NCBI GenBank assembly: GCA_022570795.1
Contig: JAKUDP010000011.1
Coordinates: forward strand, 248,001-312,000
Direction: 5' to 3'
From: Sphaerulina vaccinii
Taxonomy: Eukaryota > Ascomycota > Dothideomycetes > Mycosphaerellales > Mycosphaerellaceae
Length of the DNA: 64,000 nt
Below, in pieces: positions 19,631-27,635 of this stretch. Position numbers and translations under genes: made by a program. The stretch's first letter is position 1, and each line of letters opens with the position of its first letter. The notes beneath the pieces were generated by a model. The model worked only from the letters and a program-made list of their open reading frames with translations. It had not been told where the DNA came from and did not search any database.

Positions 19631-21190
19631 CAGCCTTTCCTCCCACACAATCTTCGTTGCTCGAGACATCGGTGGTTGTCAATGGCCGTCACCGCGATAA
19701 AGCCTCAGGTTTCAGCAGATCACTCGCTGAGGACTGCTACAAGACTCGAGATGCACGTGCAACTAAGAACGGGGCATACTCGGCTTTGCTTCGACCAGCT
19801 TTGAATTGCCAGATGAGCAGAATGGGGGAATCTGTGAGTGAGCAGTCTACCAGAATGTTAGAGACACTGACACAAGCACTTGGCCCGCATTTCTCGCGTT
19901 TCTAAAGAGAGTCCTGGGCACCGGAAAGAGACATGGGCATTAACGAAGACTCCATGTCTCCGTGGGAGAGACCCCTGGACAGGACTGCACAGCCAGATGG
20001 AGCAAGCTCGTTATAATGCAAGAGGTTTTTTCGCGACATCTGGATACCCATCTGCATCTGAAAAGAGCATCCAGGATCATCCATCGTCGTAGTTACACCG
20101 ATATACTTCAGAGTCGAGTTGGAACACGGCACTGCAGAGAAGTATCGGTGACAGATTCATGACGAAGACTTGCAGACGATATTGAAGCGCTTCACGTTCG
20201 AGCAGCTTCGTTCAGTACCGACTCGATATGTGGTCTGACAAGATAATGATGCCAACGTAGCATGGGATCACTGAAAGCCAAACCAGTGGTCGCAATCGCG
20301 AAGATAATGATCGAGTCCTGGACTGCCTTCCTCATGCCCGCGATCTCGTTCCGATCTGACATAGGCTATCTATGGCAATGGTCCCTGACTGTGGTCAGAC
20401 TCAATGCAGGCCATGACAGTAATCCCGATTGCAAAGATACCAGCTGCCCAACAGAAACTGTGGAAGAAGCGATGCCACTGTGCAATTCTGCACCATCTTA
20501 CTGGCACCTGCGATCTCGTACCGACCTCGCAGGGCCGATCTGTGGCTTGGCGGCCATTGCTGATCATGTCGATCTCGACAATACTTGCTTGCTGGGCCGA
20601 CATCACGCATGCAACGCGGATACCGCTTTCGTACATTTCGGACTTCACCTCGTACAAGGCGCTAAACGAGCTGCCCACGCGATTCTTACATCGTACGTCA
20701 TGACACGAGCAATCCTCTGAGCACACTGTCATGAAGTTCTCGTATAGAACTTGAAGCGTCTTATCACTTGGTGGAGCTTGTCTTCACTTGGCAGCAGAGC
20801 CTGATTGTCTCTACTGGTCTTATGTGAACAGGTCACTTATCACCGTTGGAGTGGCACCTCTGCACGCTTACAGGACATGTCTTGATCTGCCACAAGAACT
20901 TCGACTGCCGCCTTGTCGAGCATTGGCGTGAATTGTTTTATTCGACGCCATGACTCTTATCAGGAAGTGTTGATAGCGCGTTGGAGGCTGCCTTCTACTC
21001 GTACACACGAGGATCGTTCGCGATGCTGATCAACATCGAGATAGACCTCCTTCAGCATGGCGTCGCTCAACTCACAACCTTACGCTGACTCTGTGAGTGC
21101 TGTCTGCAGAGAAGTGACGATACTCATGATGCTGGAAGATTCATCATAGGTCGAAGAACGGCGATAAGCAGTTGCGAGAGCGACGAGGAC
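19631..21190. other. Gene-poor 1.5-kb stretch
   Basis: Open frames on both strands (for example 20262-20720 and 20370-20732) overlap each other and show no domains, splice signals or credible starts. No RNA gene recognised. Confidence 0.4.
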
Positions 21191-21194
21191 GATG

Positions 21195-21200
21195 TATAAA
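21195..21200 (+). promoter_or_regulatory. TATA box of the hydrophobin gene
   Basis: TATAAA about 95 bp upstream of the ATG at 21295, followed by the CAACACGAATCG / CAAACAACTTCATC leader typical of strongly expressed fungal genes. Confidence 0.55.
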
Positions 21201-21294
21201 GGCAGCTCTCGACACCCTTCCAATGTACCATCATCAACACGAATCGTCTCAGCTCCAATTACCATCTTGACAAACAACTTCATCAACCATCACC

Positions 21295-21713
21295 ATGCAG
21301 AACCTCCTCACCATCCTCGCCACCGCGACACTCGCCCTGGCCGCAGCTGTCCCAGCCCCAGCGGACCTCGAGACCAGCAGGCCACTCTATGTCCAGGTCT
21401 CCTAGGCACACCACAATGCTGTGCCCTCAGTGTCCTTGGTGTCGCGACTCTGCCATGCGCTGATCGTAAGTGATGCATTATGAGCAAAGCCGAGAGTAGC
21501 GATGTACTGACTGACTTTTGATTAGCTGCTGGCGAGCCTAAGAATACTGCCGAGTTCCAGGCTGCTTGTGCAGAGAATGGAGATTCTGCGCAATGCTGTT
21601 TGCTTCCGTTGGTGAGTAGAGTGTTTCTTCAGAGATCTGTTGTGCATGGGCTATAGTACTGATTTTGGCGTACTCAGGATGGTGTTGGACTTGTTTGCCA
21701 GGCTCCGGCATAG
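21295..21713 (+). pseudogene. Class II hydrophobin with frameshift
   Basis: Three exons: 21295-21465, 21526-21611 and 21678-21713, with introns of 60 and 66 nt having normal GT-AG ends. All eight hydrophobin cysteines are present in class II spacing: LCPG, QCCAL, LPCAD, AACAE, QCCLL, VCQAP. The signal peptide (MQNLLTILATATLALAAAVP) is in another frame than the Cys core: the frame of the ATG stops at TAG 21402-21404. The exons total 293 nt, one short of a multiple of three, so a single missing base between about 21355 and 21385 would account for it. Class II hydrophobins self-assemble at air-water interfaces. Either a recent null allele or a base-level sequence error; the locus is not homopolymeric. 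Confidence 0.8.
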
Positions 21714-21941
21714 ATGTCTTCGCAGCCATCTTGGCTTGAGTCCACTGGCTGAGGTTAGCTAGGTTGAAAGTTGGATATGTCTGTCTCGCTAAGTCAGGAA
21801 AGCTGCTATCTGAAAGGAGATGTGAATGGAAATTCGAGCTTCGAGATCAATATTATTATCTGACACAGCTCGCGCATGCAATGAACCTATATTCACGAAA
21901 CCAAACCTCTATCAGCCTATCAGCCAATCAACCAAACAACA

Positions 21942-22154
21942 GGTTCTGTAGTGCAATGGTAGCACGCTCAATAAAGAAGCGATGTTTGGCACCCAGTCGC
22001 ACTGGCTCTGACAATGTGGACGGGGAGATGAAGAGGTTCTCGGATTCAAACCGACCATTCCATGATCGACCGCGCGGCGGTTGTGGGCACGTTTAGATGA
22101 GCGCGATGCGGGATTCTATCTTTGAGAGATCTACGTTCGAGTCGTAGTGGAACC
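21942..22154 (+). ncRNA. Tandem tRNA-like Pol III-type unit, copy A
   Basis: 5' half GGTTCTG-TA-GTGC-AATGGTA-GCAC-G-CTCAA (acceptor, D arm, 5' anticodon strand) and 3' half TTGAG-AGAT-CTACG-TTCGAGT-CGTAG-TGGAACC (3' anticodon strand, variable loop, T arm, acceptor) fold as a tRNA. About 138 nt are inserted where the anticodon loop would be. The position corresponding to U33 is A, so it is unlikely to decode. The longest, most diverged copy, lacking the UUCG hairpin of the others. CTATATT lies about 50 bp upstream. Confidence 0.6.
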
Positions 22155-22167
22155 AGAGGAGCATTTC

Positions 22168-22171
22168 TTTT
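22168..22171 (+). terminator. T4 Pol III-type terminator, copy A
   Basis: CTTTTGCTC, 14 bp after the acceptor 3' strand. Confidence 0.5.
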
Positions 22172-22280
22172 GCTCGCGGTATAGAGGTGAGCTCAAGGAC
22201 TCCTTTTGACGCTATGGTCAGGGGAGATACGACCTACATATACGACACCAAACCTTCATCAGCCAATCATCATACAAGCA

Positions 22281-22493
22281 GGTTCTGTGGTGCAACGGTA
22301 GCACGCTCAGCAAAGAAGCGGTCGTGGCAGCATAGATCAATCTGTGTTGTCTGTGGTGTCGGGGGCGTGTTCGTGAATGCGTCCTAATGGCGGACCATTC
22401 CATCAATTCGACCGGCCGGCGATTGGTGGGCCCGTTTGGGTGACTTCGGTTGCTCTATCGTTGAGAGATCTACGTTCGAGTCGTAGTGGAACC
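22281..22493 (+). ncRNA. Tandem tRNA-like Pol III-type unit, copy B
   Basis: Same halves as copy A: GGTTCTG...TGGAACC acceptor; D arm GTGC/GCAC with AACGGTA loop; anticodon stem CTCAG/TTGAG; T arm CTACG-TTCGAGT-CGTAG (B box). The insert ends with the conserved block GGGCCCGTTT followed by a GTGAC-UUCG-GTTGC hairpin at 22439-22454. CCTACATATA lies about 40 bp upstream. Confidence 0.65.
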
Positions 22494-22498
22494 AGTTC

Positions 22499-22502
22499 TT
22501 TT
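22499..22502 (+). terminator. T4 Pol III-type terminator, copy B
   Basis: CTTTTGCTCC, 5 bp after the acceptor 3' strand. Confidence 0.55.
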
Positions 22503-22593
22503 GCTCCTGTCCCCGTGCTTTTGGTTCAAGTTGTTAGCCAAGGAGATACAACCTACATATATGGGACGATATCCTCCAGCACATCGATCAATG

Positions 22594-22782
22594 AGTTCTG
22601 TGGTGCAATGGTAGCACGTTCGATGAACAAGCGGTGACGTGCTAAGAGTATCCAGATAAGGTGGGCGACCAAAAATCGTCCAGTGCCTGCCATTGCTTCG
22701 GCTGCAGACGAAGTGGTGGGCCCGTTTGCATGACTTCGGTCGTCTATCATTGAGAAATCTACGTTCGAGTCGTAGTGGGACC
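22594..22782 (+). ncRNA. Tandem tRNA-like Pol III-type unit, copy C
   Basis: AGTTCTG...TGGGACC acceptor (the first pair is A-C, a mismatch), D arm GTGC/GCAC, anticodon stem TTCGA/TTGAG with wobble pairs, T arm CTACG-TTCGAGT-CGTAG. Insert with AAGCGG / CCCGTTT complementarity and ATGAC-UUCG-GTCGT hairpin (22730-22743). Closest to copy D through the insert. CATATATG lies about 34 bp upstream. Confidence 0.6.
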
Positions 22783-22792
22783 GAGAATAACC

Positions 22793-22796
22793 TTTT
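22793..22796 (+). terminator. T4 Pol III-type terminator, copy C
   Basis: CCTTTTGCTC, 10 bp after the acceptor 3' strand. Confidence 0.55.
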
Positions 22797-22905
22797 GCTC
22801 AAAGCCCTAGTGTTTTGCTTGAGGTGCTCCTTCTTGGAACGTCTACTTGGAGCTACCGGATGAGGTATGACCTACATGTACATGGTCAAAGCCGAACATG
22901 CCATC

Positions 22906-23095
22906 GGTTCTGTGGTGCAATGGTAGCACGTTCGATAAACAAGCGGTGACGTGCTGTCGTATCCAAGATCCCTCGGCGATCCCAAAAATCGTCGTGTACT
23001 TGCCATTGCTTCGGTTGCAAACGAGGTGGTGGGCCCGTTTAGATGACTTCGGTTGTCTATCATTGAGAGATCTACGTTCAAATCGTAGTAGGACC
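22906..23095 (+). ncRNA. Tandem tRNA-like Pol III-type unit, copy D
   Basis: GGTTCTG...TAGGACC acceptor (T6-A67 replaces the T-G wobble of other copies), D arm intact, anticodon stem TTCGA/TTGAG, T arm CTACG-TTCAAAT-CGTAG with a changed loop but intact stem. Insert carries AAGCGG / CCCGTTT and GATGAC-UUCG-GTTGTC (23042-23057). Confidence 0.65.
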
Positions 23096-23099
23096 AATC

Positions 23100-23104
23100 T
23101 TTTT
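23100..23104 (+). terminator. T5 Pol III-type terminator, copy D
   Basis: CTTTTTGCC, 4 bp after the acceptor 3' strand. Confidence 0.55.
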
Positions 23105-23181
23105 GCCAGCCTTCTTCTTTTGCTTCAGCCAGCGGACGGTGGGTATGATCTTGATATACGAGCGTAAGCCGAGCGAGTCAA

Positions 23182-23350
23182 GATTCTGTGGTGCAATGGT
23201 CAGCACGCTCAATAAAGAAGCGGGTTTCAGCATATGTGTGTCCGACCTATGATCTACCACTAACTTCGGCCGGCTGGCGAAGCGTGGGCCCGTTTGGATG
23301 ACTTCGGTCGTCTATCACTGAGAAATCTACGTTCGAGTCGTAGTGGAATC
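23182..23350 (+). ncRNA. Tandem tRNA-like Pol III-type unit, copy E
   Basis: GATTCTG...TGGAATC acceptor: the second base is A instead of G and its partner is T instead of C, a compensatory double change that keeps the helix. D loop has one extra C. Anticodon strands CTCAA/CTGAG contain one mismatch. T arm CTACG-TTCGAGT-CGTAG. Shortest insert, with GATGAC-UUCG-GTCGTC (23297-23312). GATATACG lies about 25 bp upstream. Confidence 0.65.
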
Positions 23351-23361
23351 AAACCTCTCTC

Positions 23362-23365
23362 TTTT
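23362..23365 (+). terminator. T4 Pol III-type terminator, copy E
   Basis: CTCTTTTGG, 11 bp after the acceptor 3' strand. Confidence 0.5.
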
Positions 23366-23750
23366 GGTTGGCTTGGTTGACCTTTTTGCTTTCAGAACCG
23401 ATATCAGAAAAGTAATGCCTGGATAGAACTTGTCTTTACAAGTGATATGCGAATAGCAAAAAGTTGGATTTTGCTGGGCAAAACAATCGCCCTCGCCTGC
23501 TGGCTAGTAGAGACCGTAGTCCAGCCCAAGTCCGCTGTTCACTCGGTATTGAATTTTCTTCTTACTCCAATTCAGCGTCAGCTATGCCAACGACTTACTG
23601 ACTCGGCCAATGAGGCCTTGGACGACTATTGGAGGTTAAGACTCCAGGATGTCATGTGGAGGTTGGTTTCCGTTAAGCGTTGCGCTTGTGATCCAATATC
23701 ATTGCATTCGTGACCGAGACACTTCAATCGTCAAACACAGAAGTGGGCAT
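23366..23750. other. Spacer between the two Pol III-like families
   Basis: A frame of 88 codons (23447-23713) is open but has no recognisable domain; nothing else seen. Confidence 0.3.
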
Positions 23751-23780
23751 ATGTATACATCATGCGTACCTGCCCCGCCA

Positions 23781-23930
23781 ACGATCGTCTCCTCCTCTTT
23801 GGCTCAGTCAGTAAGTCGTCGGTGAACACTGGTGCTTGACCAAGAAGTGCGCTGTCCACCATTTCCCAAGCCGTTAGACTTGGAGACGCTCTGGGTTCGA
23901 TATACTGCTGGGAGCAGGGCGATTTCTTTT
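23781..23930 (+). ncRNA. Second Pol III-like family, copy 1
   Basis: A-box-like CTTTGGCTCAGTCAGTAAG (as in tRNA D arms), the family block AGTCGTCGGTG...GGTGCTTGA, a B-box-like GGGTTCGAT at 23893-23901, and a T4 run at 23927-23930 in CTTTTGCTC context. ATGTATACAT lies about 25 bp upstream. A closing stem CGATCGTC / GGGCGAT is possible. Not a standard tRNA. Confidence 0.45.
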
Positions 23931-24036
23931 GCTCTTGTGGTGAAGATTCAAGTCATGTCTGAGGAAGTGATCTGGTCTGTTGCAGTGTCCATGTAGAATT
24001 AGAAGTATATATTGCTCTTGTAATGCTCAGCGTTCA

Positions 24037-24185
24037 ACAGTCGTCGTAGCTTCTTTGGCTCAGTCAGTGAGTCGTCAGTGTAAATTGATGCTTGAAACAG
24101 ATATAGGAGACTTGCCAACTTCAAGCCAATTGACTTGAAAAAACGCCGAGTGTGACCATAACGCTGAGTGCGAAGCGATGTTTTT
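24037..24185 (+). ncRNA. Second Pol III-like family, copy 2
   Basis: CTTTGGCTCAGTCAGTGAG, AGTCGTCAGTG...GATGCTTGA and TTTTTGC end (24181-24185); GTATATATT about 28 bp upstream. The B-box-like segment is not recognisable, so this copy may be less active. Confidence 0.4.
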
Positions 24186-24296
24186 GCAGTTCTGTCCAAG
24201 CAAATTCTCATGTTCTGTTGAACAGAGGCATCATAGTCTTTTGAAGCGTCCTCGTAGCATTGGACGTTATACGACTGTTGGACATATCGACATTCA

Positions 24297-24440
24297 ACGA
24301 TCGTCTCGGCCGCTTTGGCTCACTTGTTAAGTCGTCGGTATATGCTGATGCTTGAGAATTTCCCGGAATTTGAAAGGCTTCGGGATCGCTGAATTCTATC
24401 TCCGGGGCAAGATCGCCGCGGACAAGAGGGCGATTGTTTT
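24297..24440 (+). ncRNA. Second Pol III-like family, copy 3
   Basis: CTTTGGCTCACTTGTTAAG, AGTCGTCGGTA...GATGCTTGA, and GGGCGATTGTTTTGCTT at the end (T4 24437-24440); GTTATACG about 27 bp upstream. The 3' end is nearly repeated at 17434-17464. Confidence 0.4.
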
Positions 24441-24730
24441 GCTTCACGGCCTGCATTACGGTCGCAAGCGTAAGCGTAATCTTCCTGTTGATCTGGTGCC
24501 GGGAAGTCCGAAATCTCCCGGTGCATTGGCAGCATATCTACAGCTGATGAGGAGTGAGAGACTCTTCAAAAGCCCACTCTCGTCCACGTTCCGAGTACAA
24601 CGAGTCTGAGGCGTGTAGTCGTGGTTCAAGTATGACTCCTTGCGGCTATTCCCGATTCAACCGAATTCGTAACCACTTTTATCGACCAGCCAATATAATG
24701 AGTCTTTCTAGTGGTAACCACGTCAAAAAA

Positions 24731-24804
24731 GATCCCGTAGCTCAATCGGTTAGAGCATCTGTCTTATACGCAGAAGGCTCTGAGTTCAAGTCTCAGCGGG
24801 ATCA
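24731..24804 (+). tRNA. tRNA-Ile (anticodon UAU)
   Basis: Full cloverleaf without intron: acceptor GATCCCG/CGGGATC + A, D arm GCTC-AATCGGTTA-GAGC, anticodon arm TCTGT-CTTATAC-GCAGA (T31-G39 wobble) with TAT at 34-36, T arm CTGAG-TTCAAGT-CTCAG. T4 terminator at 24811-24814. Confidence 0.92.
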
Positions 24805-24810
24805 CATCTC

Positions 24811-24814
24811 TTTT
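24811..24814 (+). terminator. Pol III terminator of tRNA-Ile
   Basis: CTCTTTTGCC, 6 bp after the tRNA end. Confidence 0.7.
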
Positions 24815-24984
24815 GCCCTTGTAACCCATCAGTGGCACTCTCGACCTTCGATGTTCCATACCAGCTCATCTTTGCAAAAGGTAAGCAGTACTCTCCTGAC
24901 ACCTTTTACCCAACAACATCCTTGCAGATTGCAAAAAGATTTGCGCTCCATGACTCTCTGTCATAAAGGCATGCAAAAGATTTG

Positions 24985-25091
24985 TGCTGGCGACGAGGTT
25001 CGAACTCGCGCGGATTTCTCCAGCAGGTAACTTGTGTCTTCGAAGAAGAGAAGCTTAAGTCTGCCGCCTTAACCAACTCGGCCACACCAGC
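24985..25091 (-). tRNA. tRNA-Leu (anticodon UAA) with 25-nt intron
   Basis: Acceptor GCTGGTG/CGCCAGC + A, GCC...GGC D stem, anticodon strand GCAGA-CTTAAG with TAA at 34-36, intron 25053-25029 starting one base after the anticodon, then ACCTGC, a long variable arm as in Leu tRNAs, and T loop GAG-TTCGAAC-CTC. The last anticodon pair would be A31-C39, a mismatch. Confidence 0.85.
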
Positions 25092-25989
25092 GTGTTGTCG
25101 TATAGCGTCAACGCAGCGGCGGTATGTGTAGACTCATCTCTGTATGCTTGTAGCCGATGAGCTCGAAAGGGACACCGCCTTATGTGGGTTTTGCCAAGGA
25201 CGAGGTGTAGAAGTGTGGAACTTCCACTATGATTCTCTTTCGTCTCCCGGCAAGTAGACGCAGGTCCTCTCTCATCATGTGGTTCGGTCTGGACTAGCAT
25301 TGACCAAGTCCTGACATTTGAGTGCAGTATTTTTGAGGCATTGGACGCCTTGGCTGGCTGGCTGGGGTGGGTGCTCATGCTTGAGAATCTTCTTGGACTT
25401 CTGCCGCTGGTTCTCTGTCGTCACGGTTCCTCGCTCTCGCTGCTGCCAGCCAGCATTCCAGTGATGATTGGCAAACCTGCCTGCACATGATGTGGACGTT
25501 GAAAGTGTTGAGATAAGGTTCTGTCATTTCGGAGCTTGGAAGATGTTCCCCTGCTTTTTGGCTTATGTCATCCTGGTGCAGAACGCCTCCTAGCAGGCCT
25601 TCTCTTCTTTCGTCTTAACTTGACAAGAGTGATCTTGCCGCGGGCCCTCAACCATCAATGAAAATGACCGTCTGCCAACATGACTTGTGGCATATCCAAA
25701 AGAGAACCTGCTCGTGGCTCTGCTGAATCGTGGAAACGATTGAGCCAATCTTGTCTTAGCGCCACCCGAGGCACTCTTTAACTTCATGGCGCACCCAGTT
25801 TTGGCGAGTGGTCGAGAAGGATTCATGGCGCTCACGCTCGTGGCCATCGCATGTGGCAACAAGGACTGTCTGCAGACAACATCGCATAGATTCTGAGCTT
25901 ACGGACGAACAGGCCTCAAGGTACACTTTCTGGCACTGGACAATGATATCAAGTTAGGATCCGCTGGAGTTTCGCGTAGAGGAAGCGTG
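25092..25989. other. Intergenic region without supported gene
   Basis: Short open frames only (for example minus strand 25590-25862); none has a domain or signal peptide. Confidence 0.4.
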
Positions 25990-27573
25990 ATGGAGAAGAT
26001 CAGCAGAAAGCACGCGAGCATCGCGTCTCATCCCATACTCACCAGAACTCAGCAATGGCTGGCCGCAGTGGGATACTTCATCTTACCAGAATGCCTTTAC
26101 GAAAGCAGACTGAAACGACCCATCGGCGAGACATCCTGGCTCGATGGCCTACGAGGAGTGGCAGCTTTGCTTGTTGTCCTGCAGCATATGCAGGCACAAG
26201 TAAATATGGGCATGCATCAATGCTACCATTATCCGGATACATCAGCACCATCATTCTGGCCGATCATAAGACTGTTTTTCTCTGGTGGCTCTTTTGCCGT
26301 CATACTCTTCTTCTTCATATCAGGTAAGAAACCAGAATGAAAGATCATGACCTTTTGCTGATGTTGGATTCACACAGGCTTCGTAGTGCCACGCCGAATG
26401 ATCAAACTTCTCCACGAAGGACGACAACCCGACTTCATCGAAGCTCTCCAATCGGCTGTGATTCGCAGACATGGGCGCCTCCTTATGCCTGCTTTCGCGA
26501 GCTGTCTGGTAGTTCTCGTTTTCCATCACCTCACTGGTATTGATCCGAACTGGGATTCCCCTGCGAAGAACCTCTTTGTGGAACTCTGGTGGTGGGTCTT
26601 GGAGTGTTTGCGTAATTTGAACTACTGGACCTCTTTCGCTCTGCGATACAATACGGTGACTTGGACGATCATTATTGAGCTGAAAGGCAGCATGGCAATC
26701 TTTGCGTGGCTTTTTGCCACACATTCGCTAAGGCCGCAATGGAGGTTGTTGCTCACCCTTGGCCTGAGTCTGTCCTTGGTGATGCTTGGACTGGGCTCCA
26801 TGTATGCAGCTTTCTTCGTAGGTCTACTCTCCTGCGAGCTTGATCTCCTAAACACATCAGGCCAAATCGAAGGCATCTGGCTCCCCTGGACAAGTCTCTT
26901 CAAGTACCTCGCGAAACGCAAACGCGCTCGAACTTACCTGCTATACTCCGGAATCTTCTTCGGCCTCATGTTCGCATCTACCCCGACCTTGAAAGGCGAC
27001 ATGCCAGCCAAAGATGCAATCAGACGCTGTGCCTGGCCCTCGACTCTGTTCAATGTGGTACCATACCATTACTGGACAGGCTGGCCTAATTTGGAATATC
27101 GTGATTTCTGGTACTTCTGGGGCGCATGGATACTCGCGATATCCATCAAAGAAGTCAGATGGGCGAAGGCTATCTTCGAAAGCAGTTTTTGCCAATGTGA
27201 GTCCATCATCATCACATTCGAGTAACACACTAATAACGGCAAACCAGATCTCGGCCGCCACTCCTTCTCCCTCTACCTAACCCACATCAACGTCGGAGCA
27301 ACCTTCTCTCGTGTCCTCCTCATCCTCTGCGGCTACGCTCACCTCGGGGGTCCCGATGCGAATTGGCCATACGATCGCATAGCAGTCTCCGCATGGTCTG
27401 ACTACTTTCCTGCGAGCAGAGGTTATCCAGGTATGACGCCCGGACTGATGCTAGACTTCACATTGAGTCTACCAGTAATGTTCTTCGTTGCTGAGATAGG
27501 GACGAAATTATTTGATCGACCTAGTGTTACGATGAGTGCTTGGATGTGGCAGAAGTATAAGTTGATGAGATAG
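25990..27573 (+). CDS. Acyltransferase 3 family membrane protein
   Basis: Exons 25990-26323, 26378-27196 and 27248-27573 with introns of 54 and about 51 nt give 492 aa. DGLRGVAALLVVLQHM is the signature start of acyltransferase 3 (OafA/YrhL) proteins, and RHSFSLYLTHINVG near the C-terminus is the matching end motif. About ten hydrophobic segments are spread over the length. The first intron splits ISG|FVVPRR, a conserved point. Members O-acetylate sugars or lipophilic substrates at membranes; the substrate is unknown. The ATG at 25990 directly follows an in-frame GTG. Confidence 0.88.
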
Positions 27574-27635
27574 AAGAAAGTTATATTATACTCGTTCTAC
27601 TGTCTGTTGTCTCTATCTTGGTTCGATTGACCTTC

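Noticed and set aside
20262..20732. Overlapping 120-152 codon frames on both strands
   Set aside because: Mutually overlapping, no conserved motifs.
22218..23260. Similar minus-strand open frames across the tRNA-like array
   Set aside because: They repeat because the underlying RNA units repeat; the frames have no start context or domain and run antisense to the stems.
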